DNA from: G965225705 sp965225705
GTDB taxonomy: Bacteria > Pseudomonadota > Alphaproteobacteria > Caulobacterales > Maricaulaceae
Direction of reading: 5' to 3'
Length of the DNA stretch: 64,000 bases
Assembly (NCBI GenBank): GCA_965225705.1
Contig: OZ245325.1
Span: 434,001-498,000 of the forward strand
A model generated the notes under the pieces. That model worked only from the letters and a program-made list of their open reading frames with translations, was not told the DNA's origin and did not search any database. Below are positions 45,158 to 54,287 of this stretch, piece after piece. Made by a program: the position numbers and the translations under genes. How positions within the stretch are numbered: the first letter of the stretch is position 1; every line of letters starts with the position of its first letter.

Positions 45158-47269
45158 ATGAAACTTCTGACAGGTTTTTCCAGAACACTCCCCGTGATCC
45201 GCCAGGCAGAGGCTGCGGAATGTGGTCTTGCCTGTATGGCAATGATTGCGGTGTTTCATGGACATAAGACGGATCTCAACAGTTTAAGACAGCGTTTTTC
45301 CATGTCGCTGAAGGGGGCAACACTCCGTGATATCATGGGCATGGCCGATGAACTGGGCTTTGGGCCACGGGCCCTGCGTCTTGAGCCTGAACACCTCAAA
45401 GATCTGAAGACACCCGCCATTCTCCACTGGGATCTCAATCATTTTGTCGTGTTGAAAGCTGTGCGGGGACGATATGTTTTTATTCATGACCCCGCGCTTG
45501 GCCTGCGCAAACTCAGCCCTGAAGAAACAGCCAAACATTTTACAGGCGTGGCCCTGGAGCTTACCCCTGCTACAGATTTTAAACCCGTTCAGGAGAGCCG
45601 GCGGGTTAAAATGACAGATCTCTGGAGCCGTATGACCGGCCTCAAACGTGCCTTTGTACAGATGATTATTTTATCTGTCATTTTACAGCTTTTTGCCCTT
45701 GCCTCTCCCTTTTATCTCCAGCTTGTTGTTGATGAGGGGGTCACGCGTTTTGATAAAAGCTTTCTTCTGCTCCTCGCTTTAGGTTTTGGTTTTTTGTATA
45801 TCATCAATGCGATAACAGAAGTGCTGCGATCCTGGGTTATTCTGGTGTTAGGTCAAAATCTGACCTTTCAGATGGCAGGCAATGTTTTACGCCATCTGTT
45901 ACGTTTGCCCGCCGATTTTTTTGAAAAACGCCATGTGGGCGATATTATCTCACGGATGGGGTCCATTCTTCCCATACAAAACGCTTTGACGCAAAGTGTT
46001 ATCGCTGCTTTGATTGATAGTGTGATGGCACTTGCAACGGCAGTTCTGATGCTTGTTTATAGCTGGAAACTGGCCCTGATCGTCTTTATCAGCACCCTGC
46101 TTTATCTCGTTATTTCCCTGGTATCTTTTCCCTTTATGCGCAGGCGTGAAGAGGATGAAATAACAGCCCGTGCCAAAGAACAAACGCATGTGATTGAAAG
46201 TATCCGGGCCTCCCGCGCTGTGAAGCTTTTCGGGCGTGAGGCACAGCGTGAAGCAACATGGCGTAATGCGTTTTCGGATGTGGTGAATGCCGGTATCTCG
46301 ACAGGGAAATTTGATCTTGGTCTTGCCTTTGCAAAACGCCTTTTATTTGGTCTTTCCCTTGTTTTGGTTGTGTATTTTGGGGCACGGCTTATTTTAGAAG
46401 GGGAGTTCAGTGTCGGTATGTTGTTTGCCTTTATGGCACATAGGAACAATTTTGCACTGCGTGCGGAGGGCCTTGTCACACGTGGTATAGAGTTTCGCAT
46501 GCTGGGCCTGCATCTTGAGCGACTTTCTGATATTGTCCACACAGGGCAGGAAGAGGGGCTGGATGCCCCGGCTTCTTATGATCGTCCTGTTAAAGGGGCT
46601 TTGTCCCTGCAGAATATAAGTTTTCGCTATAGCCCCCATGATCCCTTTGTTTTTGAGCATGTTTCCCTGGATGTTAAACCCGGAGAATTTCTGGCCATTA
46701 AGGGGCCTTCCGGGGGTGGAAAAACCACGCTTTTTAAAGTCATGCTTGGTCTTCTGCCTCCTGAACAGGGAGAAGTACATATTGATGGTTTGCCGCTCAA
46801 CAGTTTTGGGGTACGTGCCTTAAGGGCTCATTCAGGTGTTGTGATGCAGGATGACCAGCTTTTATCCGGCAGTATTGCAGATAATATCAGTTTTTTTGAC
46901 CCTGAAATTGATATGGAACGTGTTATGACATCTGCAGTCACTGCCTGCATCCATGAAGATATTATGCGCATGCCTATGAATTATTCGGGCCTTGTCGGGG
47001 ATATGGGGACGGCCCTTTCAGGGGGGCAGCGTCAAAGGCTTCTTCTTGCCCGGGCTCTTTATCGTCAACCCTCTGTTTTGTTTTTAGATGAGGGAACGGC
47101 CAATCTTGATGAGGACTCAGAAAACGCCATTGCAGACATTCTTGCTGCTATGCCCATGACGCGTGTGGTCATAGCGCACAGACCTGCACTTATCCAAAGG
47201 GCAGGGCGTGTTTTTGAAATGCGTGATGGACAGTTAACAGAAAAAACGCCTGTTCAGGAAAAGGTTTGA
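45158..47269 (+). CDS. C39-peptidase ABC exporter (peptidase-containing bacteriocin transporter)
   Basis: A 703-residue membrane transporter that would cut double-glycine leaders and export the cores. Domains: C39 peptidase (residues about 10-135) with Q16, C22 in QAEAAECGLACMAM, H95 in HWDLNHFVVL and D111 in IHDPALG, so all catalytic residues are present; transmembrane domain (about 165-440); ABC domain with Walker A GPSGGGKTT (516-524), signature LSGGQRQRLLLARAL and Walker B VLFLDEGTANLD. The architecture equals CvaB of the colicin V system. In Gram-negatives such exporters use an HlyD-type adaptor and TolC; no adaptor gene is adjacent here. It lacks a good ribosome site. Confidence 0.93.
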   Translation: MKLLTGFSRTLPVIRQAEAAECGLACMAMIAVFHGHKTDLNSLRQRFSMSLKGATLRDIMGMADELGFGPRALRLEPEHLKDLKTPAILHWDLNHFVVLKAVRGRYVFIHDPALGLRKLSPEETAKHFTGVALELTPATDFKPVQESRRVKMTDLWSRMTGLKRAFVQMIILSVILQLFALASPFYLQLVVDEGVTRFDKSFLLLLALGFGFLYIINAITEVLRSWVILVLGQNLTFQMAGNVLRHLLRLPADFFEKRHVGDIISRMGSILPIQNALTQSVIAALIDSVMALATAVLMLVYSWKLALIVFISTLLYLVISLVSFPFMRRREEDEITARAKEQTHVIESIRASRAVKLFGREAQREATWRNAFSDVVNAGISTGKFDLGLAFAKRLLFGLSLVLVVYFGARLILEGEFSVGMLFAFMAHRNNFALRAEGLVTRGIEFRMLGLHLERLSDIVHTGQEEGLDAPASYDRPVKGALSLQNISFRYSPHDPFVFEHVSLDVKPGEFLAIKGPSGGGKTTLFKVMLGLLPPEQGEVHIDGLPLNSFGVRALRAHSGVVMQDDQLLSGSIADNISFFDPEIDMERVMTSAVTACIHEDIMRMPMNYSGLVGDMGTALSGGQRQRLLLARALYRQPSVLFLDEGTANLDEDSENAIADILAAMPMTRVVIAHRPALIQRAGRVFEMRDGQLTEKTPVQEKV

Positions 47270-47387
47270 TCCTGTGAAGACTTTCCGGTGTTGAAAAGGG
47301 AAGGGGGAGAGGGTAACTTTCCCGCTTATCTGATCTAAAAAAACATATACCCTTCATGCATGCAGGGGATAAAACCTAAGGCTTGAG

Positions 47388-48578
47388 ATGATGAACCCTG
47401 CTAAACGTCAAAACCCTGCCCCTTATGCAAGTCATCCCTCCCTGTCACGCGGGCGGCGCTTTCCTGAGAAAACAGGGATAACGCGGACAGCTTTCCAGCA
47501 TGATCGTGACCGTATTGTCCATGCGACGGCCTTCCGCAGGCTTAAAGGGAAGACACAGGTCTTTGTGGCACATGAAGGGGATCATTACCGTACCCGTTTG
47601 ACGCATTCTCTGGAGGTGTCTCAAATTGCACGTTCTATGGCCCGTTTTCTGGGGGTAGATGAGGATTTAACAGAAGCCCTGGCTCTGGCCCATGATCTTG
47701 GTCACCCCCCTTTCGGTCATGCAGGCGAGCGGGCTTTAGCCGCCTGTATGGAACCTTATGGAGGCTTTGATCATAACGCGCAGACTTTACGTCTTTTGAC
47801 ATATCTGGAACAACCTTACCCGACATTTGATGGTCTGAATCTCACCTGGGAATGCCTTGAGGGTATTGTCAAACATAATGGCCCCCTTGCACTTAAAGAA
47901 CAGGAACTTCCCTGGGCCCTTCGTGCCTATGAAGGCTATCAGGACCTGGAGCTTGATGGCTATGCCTCTTTAGAAGCCCAGCTGGCAGCGATTGCTGATG
48001 ATGTCGCTTATCATAATCATGACCTTGATGATGGCTTGCGTGCTGGTCTTTTTTCTCTTAAAAGTCTGAAAGATTTGGCTCTGGTGGGGGAAGTTTTGTC
48101 AGCTGTGGAACAGGACTATCCCGCTCTTGATGAGGACAGGCTCATCCGTGAAATGAACCGCCGTCTTATAAGTTTTATGATCAACGATATTCTGGAAGAG
48201 ACACAAAAGCGCCTTCAACAGGCTGATCCTAAAAATGTTGAAGATATACGTGGATTCGGGGCACCTCTTGCTGGTTTCTCAGAGGAGGTAGGTCCCTATG
48301 AAAAGGATATCAGGCAGTTTCTTTTTAAAAATATGTATCGCCATTATAAACTGAATCGTCTCTCTTATATGGCACAGAGTATTGTACGGGACTTATTTGG
48401 GGTTTTTGTAAGCACACCTTCTCTTCTACCCCCTTTTCGTTATGAACGGCCGCATGATCCTAAAACACCTGAAACGGCACGCTTTGTCTGTGATTATATC
48501 GCCGGCATGACAGATCGTTTTGCTCTTGAGGAGCATGCAAGGCTTTGTTCCCCGGGGTCTCAGCGGTCATACAGGTGA
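47388..48578 (+). CDS. dgt: dGTPase-like HD-domain triphosphohydrolase
   Basis: A 396-residue protein of the deoxyguanosinetriphosphate triphosphohydrolase-like family, which hydrolyses dNTPs to deoxynucleoside and triphosphate. RDRIVHATAFRRLKGKTQVF and RTRLTHSLEVSQIARSMAR hold the first HD-domain His, ALAHDLGHPPFGHAGE the His-Asp pair, and AIADDVAYHNHDLDDGLRAG the distal Asp. The length and the lack of an insert fit type 2 dGTPase-like proteins of alphaproteobacteria. It follows the exporter by about 118 bases and marks the right border of the accessory island. Confidence 0.93.
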   Translation: MMNPAKRQNPAPYASHPSLSRGRRFPEKTGITRTAFQHDRDRIVHATAFRRLKGKTQVFVAHEGDHYRTRLTHSLEVSQIARSMARFLGVDEDLTEALALAHDLGHPPFGHAGERALAACMEPYGGFDHNAQTLRLLTYLEQPYPTFDGLNLTWECLEGIVKHNGPLALKEQELPWALRAYEGYQDLELDGYASLEAQLAAIADDVAYHNHDLDDGLRAGLFSLKSLKDLALVGEVLSAVEQDYPALDEDRLIREMNRRLISFMINDILEETQKRLQQADPKNVEDIRGFGAPLAGFSEEVGPYEKDIRQFLFKNMYRHYKLNRLSYMAQSIVRDLFGVFVSTPSLLPPFRYERPHDPKTPETARFVCDYIAGMTDRFALEEHARLCSPGSQRSYR

Positions 48579-48769
48579 GTTGTCTGGCTTATGTCTCTCA
48601 GAATTTTTCAAGGCCGCACTGGTCTTTGATAATAAGAGCGGTACCTTAAAAACAGAACCTCTTAAGTGATGGGTAAGAGATATTATCTGTCCTCAGATTC
48701 CCATCAAGCCATCCAGTCCCTTACAGTACAGTCTTTGAAAGAAGAAGAGCAGACAGGTTTGTACATAAC

Positions 48770-48807
48770 AAAAAAAACATGGTCTGGTTTTTTGACAGCA
48801 GACCATG
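48770..48807 (-). terminator. Rho-independent terminator of the TonB operon
   Basis: On the minus strand a 9-bp stem (CATGGTCTG at 48799-48807 with CAGACCATG at 48778-48786) and a 12-base loop are followed by eight T's. It lies about 58 bases after the stop of the TPR gene, the last gene of the operon. Confidence 0.9.
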
Positions 48808-48864
48808 CCCCTGCCTGTTTTTCAAAAGAAGCCGGAGGAAAGGCTACCCCTTAAACAAGAATCT

Positions 48865-50484
48865 TTATTCCTGTGAGGTCTGGCTTGAATCCTGATCCTG
48901 AGATCCTGCCTCTTCAGATATTGTTTCAGGTTCCTGCTCAGACTGTGAAGCGGAATCTACAGTCTCCTCCACCGGATCAGGTTTTTGGTTACCATAGGCA
49001 TCAAAATAGATCTGGCAACGTTGTGGAACTTCAATCACAATTCTGCCTTCTTCATCCACAGTGCCCTGTAAGACAGCCTGATCCCTCAGACGTTTCACGG
49101 TTAAGCGACATTCTTCCCTGACAACAGTCTTTTTAAACTCTTCTTTCTTCTTTTCTGCTTCAAATTCACCCTGAATGAAATTGATCCAGCCCCGACATGT
49201 CTGTGTTGAGGAGCACTTTTCAAAAGTGTCCAGAGCTTTTCTTCTATCTCCACGTTCATAAGCGGTGGCCCCAATCAAAGCCCAGAGATCATTGGCCCTG
49301 ACCCCCCCCATTTGAATAGCCTGGCGGAAAGCATTTTCTGCCTGCTGATACTGACGCAGTTGAAGATAGGCTTCCCCCATTCTTTGATAAAGTTTACCAG
49401 AAGGTGCGGCTTTAACAGCCTGCTGAAGGACGGGGATGGCCTTTTTATATTCACGGGAAGCCAGCCATAAATCAATGAGTTTTTCTCTGTTTTTCGCAGT
49501 ATTTTCAACCCGATTCGCATTTATTTCCCGTGAAAGAATCTGGGCAGAACGATACGGCACATCAAAATAATTGAAGTAATCGACAACTTTCATAATGTCT
49601 TTTGTATTTTTAAAAAAGCCATTGAGATACATGATTTTATTGGCTTCAAACAGCTCTTTTTCTTTGTTGGCCTGGGCCAGAAGAGAGAGCCAGATATCCC
49701 AAAGCTTGCGATCATCAGGCCATAACGTCAGCATTTCTTCGACAAGTTTTGCCTGCTCAGCTTTCAGCTCAAGTTTATTATAAATATAATTGAGCAAATC
49801 AAAGTGTTTGCGCTCTTTTTTCTTAGTCGTATTATATGCACGCTCAGCATAGGTTCGTGCTTTTGGAAAGTTTTCAATCTGGGCATAAGCCTGCGCCATC
49901 ATCATAAAGACACGATCATTGGTTTTTCCACCTTCCTGAATCCAGGATTCCAGTTCTTTAAGGCCTTCCTGATAACGCTCTTCTGCGAGATAAAGCTGGC
50001 CAATATTAGAACGTAAATCTAAAGCCTGTTTTTTATTTTCTTTGTCCAGCTCAATCGTTTTTCTCCAGGATTCGATGGCTTTTAAATTCTGGTCAAGATT
50101 GTAATATGCCATGCCCTGAATATTATAGATAACAGAGGCTTCATAGTCGCTGGGGTTTTTTCCAAGAGCATTCTGAGTAAGTTTAAGCACATCCTGCCAG
50201 CGCTCTGCTTCAAAAGCTTCCTGAGCCTGCGCAACAATTTTTCCGATTCTGGGTGTGAAGGCACGGCCCTGACTGTTCTGTGTTTCCTTATTATCACGCT
50301 TGGTTCTCTGGGCCCAGGCTGTTTGCCCGGACGCCACAAAACAAAACCCCATAAGAAAAAAGAGGGTCGTTATCAAAGAGCAGAGGGATCTAAGATCTTT
50401 GGTTTTTTGTTGGGGCAAGCATTTGGCTCCCCGGATTTGTCTGGTGGGGCACTTATCTTGTTTGCTTTTTGTTACTATCTTCAA
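48865..50484 (-). CDS. TPR-repeat protein of the TonB operon
   Basis: 539 residues, exported. The hydrophobic signal segment (LITTLFFLMGFCFVASGQTAWAQ) lies after an unusually long N-terminal stretch of about 35 residues, so the true start may be internal. The rest is a chain of TPR units (for example AYYNLDQNLKAIESWRKTIELD, EAYLQLRQYQQAENAFRQAIQMG) from about residue 80 to 440. The last 50 residues are acidic, rich in Glu, Ser and Gln. TPR proteins often close TonB2-type operons and may scaffold the complex in the periplasm. It follows tonB by 183 bases, with a small hairpin at 50554-50577 in the gap. Confidence 0.8.
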   Translation of the reverse strand: MKIVTKSKQDKCPTRQIRGAKCLPQQKTKDLRSLCSLITTLFFLMGFCFVASGQTAWAQRTKRDNKETQNSQGRAFTPRIGKIVAQAQEAFEAERWQDVLKLTQNALGKNPSDYEASVIYNIQGMAYYNLDQNLKAIESWRKTIELDKENKKQALDLRSNIGQLYLAEERYQEGLKELESWIQEGGKTNDRVFMMMAQAYAQIENFPKARTYAERAYNTTKKKERKHFDLLNYIYNKLELKAEQAKLVEEMLTLWPDDRKLWDIWLSLLAQANKEKELFEANKIMYLNGFFKNTKDIMKVVDYFNYFDVPYRSAQILSREINANRVENTAKNREKLIDLWLASREYKKAIPVLQQAVKAAPSGKLYQRMGEAYLQLRQYQQAENAFRQAIQMGGVRANDLWALIGATAYERGDRRKALDTFEKCSSTQTCRGWINFIQGEFEAEKKKEEFKKTVVREECRLTVKRLRDQAVLQGTVDEEGRIVIEVPQRCQIYFDAYGNQKPDPVEETVDSASQSEQEPETISEEAGSQDQDSSQTSQE

Positions 50485-50667
50485 ATCTGGTTCCTCACAA
50501 CACTACCAAAAGGGGAAGATTTTTCCTTAATCCTGTAAGATTTCTTTTACTTGGGATGTATCCTTTTTTATACATCCACGCCTGAAGTTTTTCCTGAGAT
50601 TTCTCCCAAACTCCCTAAAGATTTAAGAGCATAAGAACGCATCACAGGTACACTTTTTGTATTGCAG

Positions 50668-51294
50668 TTAATCCCCTTCCAGTCTGAAAGGAATTTCCGT
50701 TTGCCAGCCTTTACGGATGATAGGCTTCCCATCACGAATACGGGGTCTGTACTTCCATTTTTGAACAGCTTTAATAACAGCACGCTCGAAAACTGAGCTT
50801 GTACATTTTGCAGTTATATTAAAAGGTACACCATTGGTACCAATGTCAAAATACGCTGTGCACTGACCTTCTGTTCCCCGCTCAGCAGCACGTGGCGGAT
50901 AAACAGGTGGAATACGGACCAGGGGTTGTTCATCCCGGTCAACGATTTCAATATTTCCTGTGTCGGATTTGTTAATTTCCGGTTTTTCAAAATCCGGAAT
51001 TGCCCCTGCAAGACTGGCTCCGAGATCTTCATTAGGTTTATCTGCACGGGGCTTTTGAATTCTTGGGGGCGGAGGTGGCGGTTTCACCTTTTCTATCGTG
51101 TCAATCTTGGTTTGACGTGTCGCAGGAGTATAGTCATCAATAATAGGATTGATCTCAATTTGCGCATACTCTTCTTTTTCCTCAAGAAGAACATCTCCGG
51201 TTTGGATCAAAATAATCATGAGGAAAAAGAGACCCAGGGTGACAAGAATGGCCCCTGGTATACTGATCAGCCAGCGTTTCAAAGTATTTGCCAT
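50668..51294 (-). CDS. tonB: Energy transducer TonB
   Basis: A 208-residue periplasm-spanning protein that carries proton-motive-force energy to outer-membrane receptors. One N-terminal helix (about residues 10-33), a short Pro-rich linker with PPPPPP near residue 75, and a C-terminal TonB domain (about 120-206) with VYPPRAAERGTEGQCTAYFDI and AVQKWKYRPRIRDGKP are visible. The short linker and the presence of a TtpC-like protein fit a TonB2-type system. It starts 12 bases after the second exbD. Confidence 0.93.
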   Translation of the reverse strand: MANTLKRWLISIPGAILVTLGLFFLMIILIQTGDVLLEEKEEYAQIEINPIIDDYTPATRQTKIDTIEKVKPPPPPPRIQKPRADKPNEDLGASLAGAIPDFEKPEINKSDTGNIEIVDRDEQPLVRIPPVYPPRAAERGTEGQCTAYFDIGTNGVPFNITAKCTSSVFERAVIKAVQKWKYRPRIRDGKPIIRKGWQTEIPFRLEGD

Positions 51295-51306
51295 GCTTTT
51301 CTCTCC

Positions 51307-51708
51307 TCAGCGTTCCCTGGTTGAAACATAAACAGGAATATCAAGATCCTGGACAATATCCTGAAGCTCCAGAACATGGCCAACCTCTGCATCGATATCA
51401 CCCTGAATCACAACTTCTGCTTTTGGGTTTTGATCCCGCATATCTTCAACAATACCACGAACTTCATTGACACGATAAAGCTTTTTGTTGATCCAGATTT
51501 CATTATTACCCGTCACCGCAATAAGAATGGAAGGATTACGTTCTTTAAGAGTTTTGGTGTCAGGCCTTGTAATGTCAACACCCGGTTCACGTACAAAGAC
51601 AGCTGTTACGATAAAGAAAATAAGGAGAATAAAAACAACATCCAGCATAGGAGTCATATTTAATTCAACATCTTCATCATCAAAATCTATGCGGCTATTT
51701 CTCGCCAT
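51307..51708 (-). CDS. exbD: Biopolymer transport protein ExbD (second copy in operon)
   Basis: 133 residues with one N-terminal helix. VELNMTPMLDVVFILLIFFIVTAVF carries the proton-relay aspartate D23. The periplasmic domain ends in VYVSTRER. It works with ExbB to energise TonB. It is similar to, but distinct from, the ExbD encoded just upstream (51793-52203), so the pair may form a heterodimer. The gap between them is 84 bases. Confidence 0.93.
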   Translation of the reverse strand: MARNSRIDFDDEDVELNMTPMLDVVFILLIFFIVTAVFVREPGVDITRPDTKTLKERNPSILIAVTGNNEIWINKKLYRVNEVRGIVEDMRDQNPKAEVVIQGDIDAEVGHVLELQDIVQDLDIPVYVSTRER

Positions 51709-51792
51709 AGACTTTCTCCTTCCTGGTGTATGGTACCATCATTGTTATCCACTCAGGATACATTAAGTACACTTAAGGCACATAACTGTGCT

Positions 51793-52203
51793 TTACGGCT
51801 CATCCTTACGTTTGACATTGACAGGAATGCTCAAAGACCGAAGACCATCAACGATAGAAATCGTAATACCGTGTCGCGAGGTGTCATCAGGTATTAAAAT
51901 AACCGCAGCCCCGGGTTTGTCAGCACGCAAACGCTCTACAGCAGCCGTGACACGAAGAACATCAGTTTGCCTTTTGTTCACAAAAACATTGTTATCCTGA
52001 TCGACTTCCACCAGAATAGTTGGGACATTTCTTTGTGGTGTGTTTTCATTAGGCGGAGGCTGGCGGAGGTCAAGGCCTTTTTCACGTAAAAAAGTGGCTG
52101 TTACGATAAAGAAAATAAGAAGAATGAACACAATATCAAGCATAGGGGTCATATTCACCTCTGCCTCATCACTGCGCTTTTTAAAATGTTTCCGCATGGT
52201 CAC
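51793..52203 (-). CDS. exbD: Biopolymer transport protein ExbD (first copy in operon)
   Basis: 136 residues; VNMTPMLDIVFILLIFFIVTATFL holds the relay aspartate D23. The periplasmic part contains DLRQPPPNENTPQRN and VERLRADKPGAAVILIPDD. It starts three bases after exbB, so translation is tightly linked. Confidence 0.93.
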   Translation of the reverse strand: MTMRKHFKKRSDEAEVNMTPMLDIVFILLIFFIVTATFLREKGLDLRQPPPNENTPQRNVPTILVEVDQDNNVFVNKRQTDVLRVTAAVERLRADKPGAAVILIPDDTSRHGITISIVDGLRSLSIPVNVKRKDEP

Positions 52204-52206
52204 CCT

Positions 52207-52752
52207 CTATTCTAACACCAAATGATCCGCCAGGTGAGAGGCTTCCACTTTGGCGCGTTTCTCCAGGTTGTGTGAGAAGAAAATACCAGAAAGGGCAGCA
52301 ACCATGCCCGCCATGGTGGTGATGGTCGCTTTAGAGACACCTGAAGCCATAGAACGAACGTCAGAAGCCCCCGTACTGGCCAGAACATCAAAAACTTCCA
52401 CCATGCCTGTCACAGTTCCTAAAAGCCCTAAAAGCGGCGCAACAGCAACAAGAGTTTTTATAATACTGACATTTTGCTCTGCTTTCAGGCGCACCTCTGA
52501 GACGAGAAGATCACGAATCCAGTGCGCAAAGCGTGATTTTCGCTCAGAGCGTTTTTCCCATTCTTCCATAGCTCTCCGGACATGGTTTTTATGTGCAAAC
52601 GCGTAATAAGCCCATCTTTCCATGATAAGAGCCCACATCACAAAAGTGGCCAGCATAATCACCACCATAATGGGGCCACCGTCAGAGAGAAAGTCAGTTA
52701 AGCCCAGAACAGCGGCCCTTGGGCTGAGAAGACTCATCCATGAATCACCCAT
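52207..52752 (-). CDS. exbB: MotA/TolQ/ExbB proton channel family protein
   Basis: 181 residues with three membrane helices: near 28-47, then a pair in LVAVAPLLGLLGTVTGMVEVFDVL and GVSKATITTMAGMVAALSGIFFSHNL. This forms the stator channel that powers TonB with the two ExbD proteins. The cytosolic loop between the first and second helix is basic. It lies between the TtpC-like gene and the exbD pair. Confidence 0.92.
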   Translation of the reverse strand: MGDSWMSLLSPRAAVLGLTDFLSDGGPIMVVIMLATFVMWALIMERWAYYAFAHKNHVRRAMEEWEKRSERKSRFAHWIRDLLVSEVRLKAEQNVSIIKTLVAVAPLLGLLGTVTGMVEVFDVLASTGASDVRSMASGVSKATITTMAGMVAALSGIFFSHNLEKRAKVEASHLADHLVLE

Positions 52753-52851
52753 AAGACTCTCCTTTTATAGTTTTCCCTTTGAAGAAAGAGGAAGTTTTAA
52801 AAACGCTTTCCTCTTTCAAAATAAGGGGATAAAGAGCACAAATTTCATCTT

Positions 52852-54249
52852 TTAAGAGTGTGCTCTATGGGTTTCTTCTGCGTGACGGGCGACCATACCA
52901 GCGGCCTGTTCTTCCAGTGTGGCCTGAACGCTGCGTGAGAAGCCAGTACAGAAGCTATGCAGGAACATGATGGGGACAGCCGTAATAAGCCCTAAAACTG
53001 TTGTTATAAGAGCCTGAGAAATACCCCCTGCCATAAGTTTAGGGTCACCTGTCCCGAACAGTGTAATCTGATCAAAGGTAATAATCATACCTGTTACGGT
53101 CCCCAAAAGGCCCAGAAGAGGTGCAATGCCCGCCAAAAGTTTCAGAAAGTTAAGGCCAAAGTCCAGTTTTGGGGCTTCCTGCAAAATGGCTTCATCAAGC
53201 TTTAATTCAAGGGTTTCTTCATCAGAAGACTTTGCCCCTTCATAGGCAGCCATAACACGTCCTAAAGGGTTTCCCTTTGAAGGTGCCTGAGAGCGCTTCT
53301 GGCGACCAACAGCAGATTTAACCATAAACAGAACAAAGAGACGCCAAAGACCAACAAGAACACCTATAATCCCAATGATCACAATGATTTTACCAATCAT
53401 GCCTCCCTGTTGGAAGCGTTCATAAAGACTGGGAACGTCTTTGAGAACTTCAAGCAACTGACCACGTGAAGGGTCAAGAGGGCCTGCAACCAGTTCACTC
53501 TTCGGGGATGTGGCGACATTTTTTGCTGCCCTGATATAAGCGGAAGATGGTTGACGGGTAATGGGAGCAAGAAGGCGTACCCCTCCTTTTTCCTGATCTG
53601 TTCCCCATTTGAGAAACTCCGGGCTCCCTTCAGAGGCAAACAGAGTAAAGGGTCCCACACGCGTCACAGCAACGGGAGCACCATCATTGCGGTTGGCCAC
53701 AACATGTTGGAAACTTGCTGTTTCGCCCTGGGCTGTCATTTCCTGCAATATACCTTCCCATATCTGATCCAGTTCTTCATGGGTTGGCAAAGTTCGGCTT
53801 TCTGCAAGTTTTTTCAGCGCTTCAGCACGTCCCGGATATTGAGCAGAGATAATAGAGTTTTCAAAAATGGCTCCAATTTCAGCGCCCTTCTGACGCGCAA
53901 TACCAAAAAGCTCTCCAAACTGACCTGAACGGTTTTTGAGTTCCTCTTCCAGCTCAGCAATGCGTTGCTCATTAAGGTCATATGTTTCACGCAACTGGGT
54001 GGATCTGGCCTCGAGAGCATTAAGCTGAGCACGTGCATTTTCCAGAACTGCGACCTGTTCATTGCGATTTCTTTGAAATTCTGCAAGACGTTGCTGGTTT
54101 TCAGCCTTAGCTTCCCGGGCATCACGTTTAACCCTTTGCAAAACTTCACTTAAGGAGGAGGCCGGCTCCTGTTCCTGTGCTGAAGAAACAGAAATGCCCA
54201 GAACGGCCAGAACAGCTGTTACAGATAAGGTTAGAAGTGTTTTTCTCAT
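52852..54249 (-). CDS. TtpC-like large ExbB protein with periplasmic coiled coil
   Basis: A 465-residue protein. A signal peptide (cleaved near residue 24, SSAQ) is followed by a periplasmic coiled coil (about residues 35-130, with EVLQRVKRDAREAKAENQQRL and LRETYDLNEQRIAELEEELKN), a mixed domain, a membrane helix near 284-310 and a C-terminal MotA/TolQ/ExbB domain (LLAGIAPLLGLLGTVTGMIITFD). This architecture equals TtpC of Vibrio TonB2 systems, where it is needed for iron uptake. It starts 38 bases after the DUF3450 gene. Confidence 0.9.
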   Translation of the reverse strand: MRKTLLTLSVTAVLAVLGISVSSAQEQEPASSLSEVLQRVKRDAREAKAENQQRLAEFQRNRNEQVAVLENARAQLNALEARSTQLRETYDLNEQRIAELEEELKNRSGQFGELFGIARQKGAEIGAIFENSIISAQYPGRAEALKKLAESRTLPTHEELDQIWEGILQEMTAQGETASFQHVVANRNDGAPVAVTRVGPFTLFASEGSPEFLKWGTDQEKGGVRLLAPITRQPSSAYIRAAKNVATSPKSELVAGPLDPSRGQLLEVLKDVPSLYERFQQGGMIGKIIVIIGIIGVLVGLWRLFVLFMVKSAVGRQKRSQAPSKGNPLGRVMAAYEGAKSSDEETLELKLDEAILQEAPKLDFGLNFLKLLAGIAPLLGLLGTVTGMIITFDQITLFGTGDPKLMAGGISQALITTVLGLITAVPIMFLHSFCTGFSRSVQATLEEQAAGMVARHAEETHRAHS

Positions 54250-54287
54250 GGTTAAACCTCTTAAAATCTTCTTTTTTCAGCAACAGA

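Noticed and set aside
48666..48854. A 62-codon frame on the plus strand after dgt
   Set aside because: It runs through the rho-independent terminator of the opposing TonB operon and has no supporting features.
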